The translations under genes and the position numbers were made by a program. DNA of 64,000 nt from Chitiniphilus shinanonensis DSM 23277 (GTDB lineage Bacteria > Pseudomonadota > Gammaproteobacteria > Burkholderiales > Chitinibacteraceae). Positions 34,315 to 42,630 of this stretch are shown one piece after another; the stretch's first letter is position 1; each line of letters begins with the position of its first letter. The notes beneath the pieces were generated by a model. That model made no database searches and was not told the origin of the DNA. It saw only the letters and a program-made list of their open reading frames with translations. The stretch is taken from positions 1 to 64,000 of the forward strand of contig NZ_KB895355.1 of the NCBI RefSeq assembly GCF_000374805.1, in the 5' to 3' direction.

Positions 34315-35646
34315 TCATGCGGCGTCGCGCGGCGGCAAAGCGCGATGGGGCGCGGCATTCCCCGGAATCGGCACCAGCGCGCACACCACTCCCAGCACCG
34401 CCAGCGCGGCGACGTAATGGGCCGGGGCCAGCGTGTCGTACTTCAGCCAGATCGTCAGCATCACCGGAGTCAGGCCGCCGAAGATGGCGTAGGCGACGTT
34501 GTAGCTGAACGACAGGCCGGAAAAGCGCACCACGGCGGGGTAGGCGTGCACCAGCACGTAGGGCACGGCGCCGACGGTGCCGACGAAGAAGCCCGCCACC
34601 ATGTAACCGGCGATCAGCCCGCCCGGCGTGGTGCTGCCCAGGCTGCCGTAGAACAGGTAGCTCGTCACCAGCAGGCCCAGGCTGCCGACGCCCAGCGCCC
34701 ATTTGCTGCCGAAGCGGTCGGCGGCCATGCCGAACACCACGCAGCCGATGGTCAGCATCACGATGGCCAGGCTGTTGGCCTGCAACGACAGCGCCGGGGC
34801 GACCGCGAACTGCTTTTGCAGATAGGTGGGGGTGAACAGGATGACCACCACGATGGCGGCGGACAGCACCCAGGTCAGCAGCATCGACAGCACCACCGAG
34901 CCCAGGTGGTTCTTCACGATGGCCTTGAGCGGCAGCTCCTTGGCCAGCAGCTGGCGCGCGTGCATTTCCTTGAACACCGGCGTTTCCTCCAGGAAGCGCC
35001 GCAGGTAGACCGCGAACAGCCCGAACACGCCGCCCAGGATGAACGGGATGCGCCACGCGTAGTCGTGCACCTCGGCCTGGGTGTAGCCGCTGTTGATGGC
35101 GGTGGCGATCAGCGAGCCCAGCAGGATGCCGAAGGTGAGGCCGGCGGTCAGCGTGCCCACTGCCAGCCCGGTGTGGCGGCGCGGCACGTGTTCCGAGACG
35201 AACACCCAGGCGCCGGGTACTTCGCCGCCGATGGCGGCGCCTTGCAGGATGCGGAACAGCAACAGCAGCAGCGGCGCGGCGATGCCGACGCTGGCGTAGG
35301 TGGGCAGCAGGCCCATCGCCAGCGTGGGGATCGCCATCAGGAAGATCGACAGCGTGAACATGCGCTTGCGGCCGAGCAGGTCGCCGAAGTGGGCGATGAC
35401 GATGCCGCCCAGCGGGCGTGCCAGGTAGCCGGCGGCGAAGATGCCGAAGGTCTGCAACTGGCGCAGCCAGTCCGGCATCTCCGGCGGGAAGAACAGGCTG
35501 CCGAGCACTGCGGCGAAGAACACGAACACCACGAAATCGTAGAACTCCAGCGCGCCGCCGAGCGCGGCGAGCGAGAGGGTCTTGTAGTCGTTGCGGTCCA
35601 GCTTGCGGTGAGCGGCCGCACCCAGCAAATCCACTGACGTTGTCAT
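34315..35646 (-). CDS. MFS transporter, metabolite:H+ symporter (MHS/ProP-like) family
   Basis: 443 residues with about twelve membrane segments. The N-terminus (Gly-Gly-Ala-Leu-Glu-Phe-Tyr-Asp-Phe-Val-Val-Phe) and the loop Gly-Asp-Leu-Leu-Gly-Arg-Lys-Arg-Met-Phe are hallmarks of the MHS branch. Gln-Gly-Ala-Ala-Ile-Gly-Gly-Glu-Val-Pro-Gly-Ala and Phe-Leu-Glu-Glu-Thr-Pro-Val-Phe are also present. It imports a small organic acid or compatible solute with protons; the substrate cannot be told. Monocistronic. Confidence 0.9.
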   Translation of the reverse strand: MTTSVDLLGAAAHRKLDRNDYKTLSLAALGGALEFYDFVVFVFFAAVLGSLFFPPEMPDWLRQLQTFGIFAAGYLARPLGGIVIAHFGDLLGRKRMFTLSIFLMAIPTLAMGLLPTYASVGIAAPLLLLLFRILQGAAIGGEVPGAWVFVSEHVPRRHTGLAVGTLTAGLTFGILLGSLIATAINSGYTQAEVHDYAWRIPFILGGVFGLFAVYLRRFLEETPVFKEMHARQLLAKELPLKAIVKNHLGSVVLSMLLTWVLSAAIVVVILFTPTYLQKQFAVAPALSLQANSLAIVMLTIGCVVFGMAADRFGSKWALGVGSLGLLVTSYLFYGSLGSTTPGGLIAGYMVAGFFVGTVGAVPYVLVHAYPAVVRFSGLSFSYNVAYAIFGGLTPVMLTIWLKYDTLAPAHYVAALAVLGVVCALVPIPGNAAPHRALPPRDAA

Positions 35647-36054
35647 CTGGTTCTCGAGCGTAAAGGGGCGATGGGGAATGGCGTGGGGCGCTGCGGGCGT
35701 GGCGGGGATACCGGGTGCCTGGGCCGCGCCGGGGTGATGGCGCGGCAGTGCCTCGAATTGGCGATGCGCCCGATTCTAGGGCACCGATGCAACGCTGCCT
35801 ATCGCGGAAAGCGCCAGGGCGAAATGGGCTTTTATACGCACGGGCCCCGACTACGGGATTCGCCCCGGGCCGCCCGCGCCCGCGCGGCGCGGTTTTCCCG
35901 GCAGTGGTTCGCGCCGCTGCACGCCGGCATGGGCGATTTCACTATTCATTTCCGCAATTTCACTAAAAATCCAACGCTTTGTTTATTTAAACCTCGGCAG
36001 GGGATGGGTAAGATTTTTTGGAAAGTTCCAACGAAGAACTGCAAGGGAATCCAT
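35647..36054. promoter_or_regulatory. Divergent regulatory region before the diiron/Rieske cluster
   Basis: About 410 bases between the divergent MHS transporter and the five-gene cluster, with no supported gene. The last 110 bases (35940-36050) are distinctly AT-rich in this GC-rich genome, with TTTATTTAAACC around 35980 as a possible -10 zone. AAGGGA before the ATG at 36055 is the ribosome binding site. No clear palindrome was identified. Confidence 0.45.
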
Positions 36055-37434
36055 ATGTCTTCCATCGATGCGCTGCTCAATAATAATAAAAATCCGGATC
36101 AGGTATTCCGTGAACAGTTGCTGTCCAGATTCGCCAGTCATCCCCTGTTCGACCAGCCCGACGGCTTTTATTGCGAAAGCCCTTACCTGCGCCCGTTGCG
36201 GCCGCAGGACCTGTGCCAGCTCGAATTCGGCCGGGAATTGACGCTGGACGAATTGGACCAGCCCTCGCATCTGATGGGGCAGCGGCTGCTGCTCAATATC
36301 TACGAACAGGATCTGATTTTCCTGCCGCAGCAGAAGAAATTGCAATTGGACGAATTCAACGCCTTTTACGACGATGAATTGCGGTGCGCCGGCGCCGCCA
36401 TCCGCCCATTGCTGGAGCGTCACGTATTCGGCTGGCTGGACGACGAAGTCAGCGTCAGCGGCAACTGGGATGTCGATACCTTCAAGGCCTATGCCGACGA
36501 GGTGCTGGACAAGATCGCCCGCACGCCGTCCGGCCTGCTCGAATGCATCGGCCAGGCGCGCGATCCCGCCAGCGCCGCGCGGTTCTTCCTGATCCAGTGC
36601 GCGGGGGATTTCCTCAGCGAGGCTTCGGCGATGGCGCGCAATGTGCTGGGCAATTTCGGGCCGGCGCAGAGCGAGCTGTTCAAGATCCTGATCGACGAAT
36701 ACGGCTACGGCGTGGCGCAGAAGAAGCACAGCGTGATCTTCGAGACGCTGATGGCGCATTGCGGCCTCAATCCCGGCGTGCACTACTACTGGCAGTTCTA
36801 CACCGCCACCTCGCTGGCGCTGATCAATTACTTCCATTACGTCTCGGCCAATCACCGCCACTTCTTCCGCTACCTGGGCGCGCTGTTCTACACCGAGGCC
36901 AGCCTGGCGCTGGTCACCCGCGCCCAGGCGCAGGCGATGCGCGTGGCGTTCGGCGACGACGTCGACACCCTCTACTTCGACGAGCACGCCCACATCGACG
37001 TGCACCACGGCAAGATGGCCTTCGAACAGCTGATCCGGCCGGTGGTGCTGCGCTACGGCAACCAGGTGCTGCCGGACATCATCCGCGGCTTCGAGGAATT
37101 CCGCCTGTTGCAGGACGTGGCCGACGCCGAACTGTTCGCCCACATCGGCTGGCACGACGACCTGGCGGCCTGGCAGCCAGGCCCCATGCCGGAGCCGCCG
37201 TCCGGCGCGCCCAGCCATACCTTCCACGAATGCCGCGACGACCTTTCCGTCACCCACGTGCACGGCAACAACGAGCTGTTCGTGGTCGACAAGGGCACGC
37301 TGCGGCTGGTGGCCAGCCCGTTCACCGAACTGACGCTCGGCGCCGGACAACACGTGGTGATTCCGCGCGGCATGCTGCACGGCTCGGTGATCACCTCCGA
37401 CCACTGCTCGTACACCGTGACCAGCCTGGAGTAA
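36055..37434 (+). CDS. Heme-oxygenase-like diiron oxygenase fused to a C-terminal cupin
   Basis: 459 residues. Residues about 150-360 carry the metal pattern of iron-containing redox enzymes of the heme-oxygenase-like diiron (HDO) superfamily: Asp214-Glu215-Tyr-Gly, His225, Glu281, then His311-x3-Asp315-x2-His318. HDO enzymes (UndA, SznF, BesC, CADD) activate oxygen in small-molecule pathways. Residues about 390-459 are a cupin: His401-Val-His403-x3-Glu407 and Gly, then Pro-Arg-Gly-Met-Leu-His. The N-terminal 150 residues are unassigned. The Rieske gene begins three bases after the stop, a likely electron donor. It heads the five-gene cluster. Confidence 0.88.
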   Translation: MSSIDALLNNNKNPDQVFREQLLSRFASHPLFDQPDGFYCESPYLRPLRPQDLCQLEFGRELTLDELDQPSHLMGQRLLLNIYEQDLIFLPQQKKLQLDEFNAFYDDELRCAGAAIRPLLERHVFGWLDDEVSVSGNWDVDTFKAYADEVLDKIARTPSGLLECIGQARDPASAARFFLIQCAGDFLSEASAMARNVLGNFGPAQSELFKILIDEYGYGVAQKKHSVIFETLMAHCGLNPGVHYYWQFYTATSLALINYFHYVSANHRHFFRYLGALFYTEASLALVTRAQAQAMRVAFGDDVDTLYFDEHAHIDVHHGKMAFEQLIRPVVLRYGNQVLPDIIRGFEEFRLLQDVADAELFAHIGWHDDLAAWQPGPMPEPPSGAPSHTFHECRDDLSVTHVHGNNELFVVDKGTLRLVASPFTELTLGAGQHVVIPRGMLHGSVITSDHCSYTVTSLE

Positions 37435-37437
37435 CCG

Positions 37438-37779
37438 ATGAAGATCACCACCTTGCCCCTGGACAGCTTCAACTCGCTGGCCGTCGGCGCGCGCCGCTAC
37501 TTCCTGTTGCAGAACGGCGTCAAGCCGGTGATCGCGCCGAGCGAATGCCCGCATCGCGGCGGCCCGCTCAACCTGGGGCGGCGCAAGGCCTGCGGCGCCA
37601 AGCTGGTCTGCCCGTGGCACGACAACGCCTATCCCACCCATTCGATCGAGCGCGGCGCGCTGCCGGCGATCCGCCGCTGCGACCAGATCTCCTTCGTCAC
37701 CGGCAACGAGGAGATCCGCGTCTGGACCGAGTTGCTGCCGGTGAACCAGCAGCAGAGCGCCTGCGAGGATGGGCAATGA
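37438..37779 (+). CDS. Rieske-type [2Fe-2S] ferredoxin
   Basis: 113 residues. The two cluster-binding boxes are Cys37-Pro-His39-Arg-Gly and Cys58-Pro-Trp-His61, which fits a Rieske centre. The small size and absence of a catalytic domain point to an electron-transfer ferredoxin rather than an oxygenase subunit. It lies between the diiron oxygenase gene (3-base gap) and the MFS gene (4-base overlap). It most plausibly feeds electrons to the diiron enzyme. Confidence 0.9.
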   Translation: MKITTLPLDSFNSLAVGARRYFLLQNGVKPVIAPSECPHRGGPLNLGRRKACGAKLVCPWHDNAYPTHSIERGALPAIRRCDQISFVTGNEEIRVWTELLPVNQQQSACEDGQ

Positions 37780-38990
37780 ACGCGGACAAGCGGCGGTTGC
37801 TGTCGTTCTACGCCATGGTGACGCTGTTCACCGGCGTGGACATGGGGCTGATGATCGGGCTGTTCTGGTCGTCGCTGAAGATCACCGGCTCGCCGCTGGC
37901 GCTGGGCCTGGTGCTGTGCCTGTCGGTGCTGCTGCCGTTCTCGCTGCAACGGCTGGCGCGCCGCCTGGGCAAGACCCTGATGCTCGATTTCCAGCACACG
38001 CTGGTGATGCGTGCCGCCGGCTTCGTGCTGGTGCTGGGCTGCGCGCTGGCGGGGCTGTTCCACGGTCTGTACGGCTTCGTGCTGATCGCGTTGCTGGTGG
38101 GGGTGCTGGGCTTCTTCACCACCAGTGCGCTGGAGGCGGTGAACACCTGCTTCTCGCTGGCGCGGGTGGTCAGCAGCGAAGCGTCGGCGCGCTGGATGCA
38201 GACGGCGATCCAGCTCGGCGCCTTCGGCGGCGCGGCGCTGGGCGGCCTGGTGCTGGAAGGCCTGGGCATCGACCGCTTCGCCCTGGTGTTCTGCTCGGCC
38301 GGCTGCCTGGCGGCGCTGGCGGTGCTGGTGTCGCCGCTGGGGCGTTTGCACGCTGAGCGCGTGGCCGGCGCGGCGATGCCGGCGCCGCGCGCCGGCGGCA
38401 TGGAACAGGTGCAGGGCGTGGACGGCCGGCTGCTGCGGGCGCTGTGCCTGGGGCTGGGCATGATCGGCTTTCACATCGGCGCGTTCAACACGCTGACGCC
38501 GGTGATCTACCAGTCGCTCAACCACTGGACGGCGGCCGATTTCGGTCTGGCCAGCGGCGTGGCGGGCGTCGGCGCCTTCCTGGCGGCGGTGCTGCCGAGC
38601 GCGCGGGTGCCCGATTACGTGCCGCCGCTGTTGATCCTGCTGATGGATGCCGTGCTGGTGTATGCGGGCGTGGCGGCGGTTTCCATCGGCGCCTGCTTCC
38701 TGATCGGCTACTCGATCAATCACCTGCGCATCCAGCTGCGCAGGAAGCTGATCGAACTGGCGCGCAGCCCGGCCGACGCCGACCGCATCGCCTCGATCAG
38801 CGCCTTCTACTACCTGCTGATGCAGAGTGCGGCGCCGCTGATCCTGGCGGGGCTGATCACCGAACGGCTGTTCGGCCGGCAGGCCGCGCCGGAGGTGTTC
38901 GTGCTGGTGGCGGCGGGGTTGTTGCTGAGCGTGCTGGTGCTGCCGCGCCTGGGCGGCGCCCCGGTGCGCGCGGTGGCCGAGCCGGGTTGA
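37776..38990 (+). CDS. MFS-type exporter in the diiron/Rieske cluster
   Basis: 404 residues; the ATG overlaps the Rieske stop (ATGA). About ten to twelve hydrophobic segments and a positively charged loop Arg-Leu-Ala-Arg-Arg-Leu-Gly-Lys after segment two fit a major facilitator. It does not show MHS or sugar-porter signatures. Tight coupling to the biosynthetic-type genes suggests it exports their product, which would also give self-protection. The substrate is inferred only. Confidence 0.82.
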   Translation: MNADKRRLLSFYAMVTLFTGVDMGLMIGLFWSSLKITGSPLALGLVLCLSVLLPFSLQRLARRLGKTLMLDFQHTLVMRAAGFVLVLGCALAGLFHGLYGFVLIALLVGVLGFFTTSALEAVNTCFSLARVVSSEASARWMQTAIQLGAFGGAALGGLVLEGLGIDRFALVFCSAGCLAALAVLVSPLGRLHAERVAGAAMPAPRAGGMEQVQGVDGRLLRALCLGLGMIGFHIGAFNTLTPVIYQSLNHWTAADFGLASGVAGVGAFLAAVLPSARVPDYVPPLLILLMDAVLVYAGVAAVSIGACFLIGYSINHLRIQLRRKLIELARSPADADRIASISAFYYLLMQSAAPLILAGLITERLFGRQAAPEVFVLVAAGLLLSVLVLPRLGGAPVRAVAEPG

Positions 38991-39005
38991 GACAGTGCGT
39001 TGAGA

Positions 39006-39129
39006 GCGGCTGACAAAACCCAGCGAAGCGGTCCTGGCAAGAAGCGCGAAACGCAGACAGTACGGGTAAGTACGGCAAGTAAGGCTCGGCGCCCCCGCGC
39101 GACGCAGCCGGGAGGGTTTTGTCAGCCGC
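39006..39129. repeat. Dispersed inverted-repeat element, family A, copy 1
   Basis: Perfect 16-bp terminal inverted repeats GCGGCTGACAAAACCC (39006-39021) and its complement (39114-39129) bound a 124-base element. It lies between the MFS and ATP-grasp genes. The interior GCGAAGCGGTCCTGGC recurs at 53620. Related ends occur at 40484-40563, 43965-43980 and 53606. It has no coding capacity of its own and could fold into a long hairpin in the transcript. Confidence 0.8.
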
Positions 39130-39251
39130 GTCAAGAAAACGTGGCGCGGCGGGTCGGGGTAGTCGCCGCGCATTGTCGTGAAGTGTCCCCTCTTGCCGCC
39201 GGCGTGATCCGTGCCGGCGGCGTTTTTTTCCAGAATTCCAACGAGAGAGCC

Positions 39252-40481
39252 ATGATTCCGCTCCAAGACCAGTACGTGATCGTCGTCGACCCGTTCTCCA
39301 GCGGCACGCTGTATGCGCCCCGCTTCGTCAGCCTGGGCTATCCCTGCGTGGCGGTGCGTTCGTCGCCGCACATCTCGGCGCGCTTCGCCCGCGGCTTCCA
39401 GCCGGCGGGGTTCCTGGACGGGCGGCTGTTCGATATCGACGAAGCACTGGCGCAGTTCGGCGCGGCGCGCGCGGTGGCGGTGGTGGCCGGCTGCGAGATG
39501 GCGGTCGCCGCCGCCGACGCGTTGGCCGAACGGCTGGGCCTGCCCGGCAACCCGGCCGCCAGCACCGCGCTGCGCCGCGACAAATACCCGATGCAGCAGG
39601 CGCTGGCCGCCGCCGGGCTGCGCCATATCCCGTCGCTGTTCATCCACAACCCCGAGCGCATCGACCAGGCCACGGCGGATCTGGAAGAGATCGCCTACGT
39701 GGTCAAGCCGGTGAACTCGGCGAGCACCGACGGCGTGCGTTTCGCCCACGGCCGCGAAGGCGCGCGCCAGGCGCTGCGCGATTCGGCCTGGGGCCAGGTG
39801 AACGACCTGGGCGAAGTGAACCGCGGCTTCGTGGTGCAGCCCTTCGTCGAAGGCCCGGAATACGTGGTGGACCTGGTGGCCCACGCCGGCGGCTACACCG
39901 TGGCGTCGGTGTGCGTCTACGACAAGGTGGAATGCAACGGCGCCCGCTTCGTCTACGCCGGCCTGGAGGCGCTGGACCCGCACGACGCCCGTTACGCGCC
40001 GCTGCTGGACTACGCCCGCGAAGCCGCCGCCGCGCTGCAACTGACGGTCGGCCCGCTGCACATGGAGCTGATCTGGAGCGACGACGGCCCGGTGATGATC
40101 GAGGCCGGCGCGCGCATGCACGGCGGCGTGGCGCCCGCGCTGTTCGGCGATTGCTACAGCCCCAATCTGCTGGAGCTGGCGGTGGACGCCTACCTGGGGC
40201 GGCCGATCGACAAGCTGGAGGCGCAGCGCCGGCAGTACGGGCGCATCGTGTTCCTGATCGGCCGCAGGGAAGGCATCTACCCCGGTCCCTCGCCGGTCTA
40301 CGAAGCCAACCTGCGGCAACTGCCGTCGTACCGCGGCCACCGCATCTTCATCTCGCAGGGCGAGCGCATGGTGCCGACGGTGGACCTGGCCACGTGCCCC
40401 GGCATCGTCTGGCTGGCCAGCCCCATTCCCGAGCAACTGGATATCGACGACAAGAGCTGCCGCACGCTGGCGGCCGTCTAG
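39252..40481 (+). CDS. ATP-grasp ligase
   Basis: 409 residues preceded by GAGAG. It has the ATP-grasp features Tyr-Val-Val-Lys-Pro-Val-Asn-Ser-Ala-Ser-Thr-Asp-Gly-Val (ATP loop) and Phe-Val-Glu-Gly-Pro-Glu-Tyr-Val-Val-Asp. His-Met-Glu-Leu-Ile-Trp and Met-Ile-Glu-Ala-Gly-Ala-Arg-Met-His-Gly-Gly supply the metal-binding Glu/Arg/His. This branch resembles L-amino-acid ligases and carnosine-synthase-like enzymes that join a carboxylate to an amine through an acyl phosphate. In this cluster it probably forms an amide or dipeptide bond. Confidence 0.88.
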   Translation: MIPLQDQYVIVVDPFSSGTLYAPRFVSLGYPCVAVRSSPHISARFARGFQPAGFLDGRLFDIDEALAQFGAARAVAVVAGCEMAVAAADALAERLGLPGNPAASTALRRDKYPMQQALAAAGLRHIPSLFIHNPERIDQATADLEEIAYVVKPVNSASTDGVRFAHGREGARQALRDSAWGQVNDLGEVNRGFVVQPFVEGPEYVVDLVAHAGGYTVASVCVYDKVECNGARFVYAGLEALDPHDARYAPLLDYAREAAAALQLTVGPLHMELIWSDDGPVMIEAGARMHGGVAPALFGDCYSPNLLELAVDAYLGRPIDKLEAQRRQYGRIVFLIGRREGIYPGPSPVYEANLRQLPSYRGHRIFISQGERMVPTVDLATCPGIVWLASPIPEQLDIDDKSCRTLAAV

Positions 40482-40483
40482 AC

Positions 40484-40563
40484 GCGGCTGACCAGACCCT
40501 CCCGGCCGCGTCGCGCGTTTCGCGCTTCCCGCCGGGACCGCCTGGCTGGGTTTTGCCAGCCGC
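40484..40563. repeat. Family A element, copy 2
   Basis: Begins GCGGCTGACCAGACCC three bases after the ATP-grasp stop and ends GGGTTTTGCCAGCCGC, an imperfect version of the 16-bp ends at 39006-39129. It lies between two genes of the same cluster. Confidence 0.7.
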
Positions 40564-40633
40564 GCCAAGTCGGCCCGGGCGCCCGCGCCGCGGCAACGGT
40601 TGCACATCCGTAACAGGTTTTCAGGAGTCCACG

Positions 40634-41335
40634 ATGATCGAACAAGTCCATATTTCCGCGGCCGCCGCCGCGGCCGGCGTGGCCAACGCCTGTGTCGCGC
40701 GCATCTCGGGCGTGACCGTGTTCCAGACCCGGCATTACGAGCGCCACCTGCTGGGCGCGTTGCAGCACATCGTCGACGACCGGGAGCACTTCATGCTGCG
40801 TCCCGAGATCGCCGGTTACCAGCAGCAGCTGCACCAGCTGGGTTTCACCGGCACCCGTCCGGCCAACGAGCGGCTGATCCACCACTTCATGAGCAGCGGC
40901 CCGCGCCTGATCAACAACGTGGTCGATGCCTACAACGCCGCGGCGCTGCTGTTCGGCGCCAGCATCGGCGGCCACGCGGTGGGCGGCCTGGACGGCTGCC
41001 TGGAGATCGACATCGCCAGCGGCGGCGAAACCATCACCCCGCTGTTCTCGCGCAAGGCCAAGCGGGTGGCGCCCGGTTCGCTGGTGTACTCGGTGGAGGG
41101 CAGGGCGCTGGCCACCATCGGCGCGCTGGATGCCGACGCCGACCAGTTCAAGATCGACGAGCAGGCGCGCGAGGTGATCCTGGTGGTGCTGGGGCACCAG
41201 CACACCAGCTATCGCTACAACTACAACGTGGCGCGGCGCGCGGCCGACCTGCTGGCCGAAACCAACCCCGGCAGCGTGTTCTCGGTACTGCCCACCCTCA
41301 TCGATCGCAAGCGCCAGGAACTGGATGCGGCATAG
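40634..41335 (+). CDS. B3/4 (tRNA-editing-like) domain protein
   Basis: 233 residues with AGGAG upstream. The sequence Asn-Asn-Val-Val-Asp-Ala-Tyr-Asn-Ala-Ala-Ala-Leu, Ile-Gly-Gly, Leu-Asp-Gly-Cys-Leu-Glu-Ile, Gly-Gly-Glu-Thr-Ile-Thr-Pro-Leu and Pro-Gly-Ser-Leu-Val-Tyr follows the B3/B4 fold. That fold forms the editing domain of phenylalanyl-tRNA synthetase beta and many stand-alone proteins. It may deacylate a mischarged tRNA or bind an amino-acid-like product. As the last gene of the cluster it may protect protein synthesis from a toxic amino-acid analogue; this is inference. Confidence 0.85.
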   Translation: MIEQVHISAAAAAAGVANACVARISGVTVFQTRHYERHLLGALQHIVDDREHFMLRPEIAGYQQQLHQLGFTGTRPANERLIHHFMSSGPRLINNVVDAYNAAALLFGASIGGHAVGGLDGCLEIDIASGGETITPLFSRKAKRVAPGSLVYSVEGRALATIGALDADADQFKIDEQAREVILVVLGHQHTSYRYNYNVARRAADLLAETNPGSVFSVLPTLIDRKRQELDAA

Positions 41336-41512
41336 GGCGAATCGACCTTCAAACGCGGGTGCGAAGGAAGTCCTTCCCTGCGGGTTGGTCCGTGGGCCGA
41401 TGTCTGCTTTGTCGCACGGCTTGCAGAGAGGAGGGCTATCTGCCGCGCCGCGCTTCGCGCAGCCATCCGGCCCACCGACCAACGCATCCCGCGTTTGAAG
41501 GTCGATTCGCCC
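41335..41512. repeat. Dispersed inverted-repeat element, family B, copy 2
   Basis: Perfect 25-bp terminal inverted repeats (41335-41359 and 41488-41512; core GGGCGAATCGACCTTC) bound a 178-base element that starts at the last base of the B3/4 gene stop. The interior includes GTTGGTCCG and GTCGCACGGCTTGCA, which recur near 62820-62860. Size and terminal repeats fit a MITE-like element. No transposase is in the window. Confidence 0.82.
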
Positions 41513-41570
41513 CAGCGCGGCACGCGACGAGACCGCTTCCCCGGTAAAGAGTTTTTCTGCGGCGACGCTT

Positions 41571-41600
41571 GGCCGACCTGGCAACGGGTCGGCCTTTTTT
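41571..41600 (+). terminator. Intrinsic terminator
   Basis: GGCCGACC, seven-base loop, GGTCGGCC, then T6. It is the first strong terminator downstream of the diiron/Rieske cluster on its strand, about 235 bases past the B3/4 gene. Confidence 0.85.
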
Positions 41601-41620
41601 GCATGGGGAAGCCGCCGGGA

Positions 41621-42156
41621 GCGGAATCGATCAGGGAGCGCCGTCGCCGGCAGCTCGACCAAGCATCGCCCCCGCCTTTACCCAGGCTGGCCATCGGTGG
41701 CGGCGTCAGCAACCGGCACCGACGCCTGCCAATGCACTCGAGCGAAGCGAGGCTCCCTCGCGGCGGCGAGGGCGGGGGGAGTGGAATCGATCAAGGGAGC
41801 CGGTGTTGGCGAACCACTGTTGCCAAGTCCCCGGCTTTGCCGGGGGCCCGATGCGGGTTGTGCTCCCATTTGCGTGTTCCAGCCATCAAGGCTCCTGCGG
41901 CGAGGGCGGGGGGAGTCGGGGTGAATCAGGATAGGGTCGTGGCTGGCAGACAGAGGTCGCTATGCGCCCGGCTCCGCCGGGGGCTTGCCATCGGTGGAGG
42001 CGTTGGCGACAACACCGGCGCATGCCAACGCGCCCCGAGCAAAGCGAGGCCCCCTCGCGGCGGCGAGGGCGGGGGGAGTGGAATCGATCCAGAGAGCGCC
42101 GTTGCCGGCAAACCAGAAACAACACGCCCCCGGCTTTGCCGGGGGCTTGCCTCAGT
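41621..42156. repeat. Two tandem copies of a 297-bp intergenic repeat
   Basis: CCATCGGTGG occurs at 41691 and 41988, and GTGGAATCGATC at 41781 and 42078, both 297 bases apart. A degenerate half-unit start is seen at 41621 and 41918. Each copy holds CTCGCGGCGGCGAGGGCGGG and a GCCCCCGGCTTTGCCGGGGGC-like hairpin. The second copy is cut short before the lrp-type gene. Together with the family B element it fills the 857-base gap between 41336 and 42192. No gene is supported in it. Confidence 0.75.
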
Positions 42157-42192
42157 ACGATCCATCACCGGAGTCGACAGGAACCCCAGGCG

Positions 42193-42630
42193 CTAAGACC
42201 AGGTTTTGAGCACCGGACAAATCGTCACTTCGCGCACTTCGCTGATGCCGTTCAGATGCTCCTTCATCGCCATCAGCTCCTCGAACTGGGCGTAGCGCAT
42301 CTTCACGATGAGGTCGAGCGGGCCGAACAGCGAATGGCACTCGACCACGTTGGGGTATTCCTTGATCTCGTTCCAGATGATGTGGCAATCGCTGCCGCCG
42401 GAATGGCGGATGATCAGGAACGCTTCGTTGGCGGGGCCGACGCGCGGGCCCTGTTCCCCCAGGATCACGCGGTAACCCCGGATGATGTGCGCCTGCTCCA
42501 TGCGCGCGATGCGCGCCTCGACGGCGGTGCGCGACTTGTGGATGCGCCGGCCGATCTCGGAGATGGAGGCGCGCGCGTCCTCCGACAGGATCTCCAGGAT
42601 CTTTACGTCGATATCGTCGATCTTCTTCAT
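42193..42630 (-). CDS. Lrp/AsnC-family transcriptional regulator
   Basis: 145 residues from the ATG at 42630 (Met-Lys-Lys-Ile-Asp-Asp-Ile-Asp-Val-Lys-Ile-Leu-Glu-Ile-Leu). The helix-turn-helix reads Ser-Ile-Ser-Glu-Ile-Gly-Arg-Arg-Ile-His-Lys-Ser-Arg-Thr-Ala-Val. A RAM-type effector domain follows (Val-Val-Glu-Cys-His-Ser-Leu-Phe-Gly-Pro-Leu-Asp-Leu). Family members sense amino acids. It faces the diiron/Rieske cluster across the repeats and could regulate it if the product is amino-acid-like; this is not shown. Confidence 0.9.
   Translation of the reverse strand: MKKIDDIDVKILEILSEDARASISEIGRRIHKSRTAVEARIARMEQAHIIRGYRVILGEQGPRVGPANEAFLIIRHSGGSDCHIIWNEIKEYPNVVECHSLFGPLDLIVKMRYAQFEELMAMKEHLNGISEVREVTICPVLKTWS

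Noticed and set aside
37629-40607. 992-codon minus-strand frame across the Rieske, MFS and ATP-grasp genes
   Set aside because: It crosses three genes with clear family motifs on the plus strand and has His/Arg/Gln-rich shadow composition.
41621-42156. CRISPR-like array
   Set aside because: The repeats are long (297 bases) with only two copies and similar, not unique, intervening sequence; no cas genes are present.
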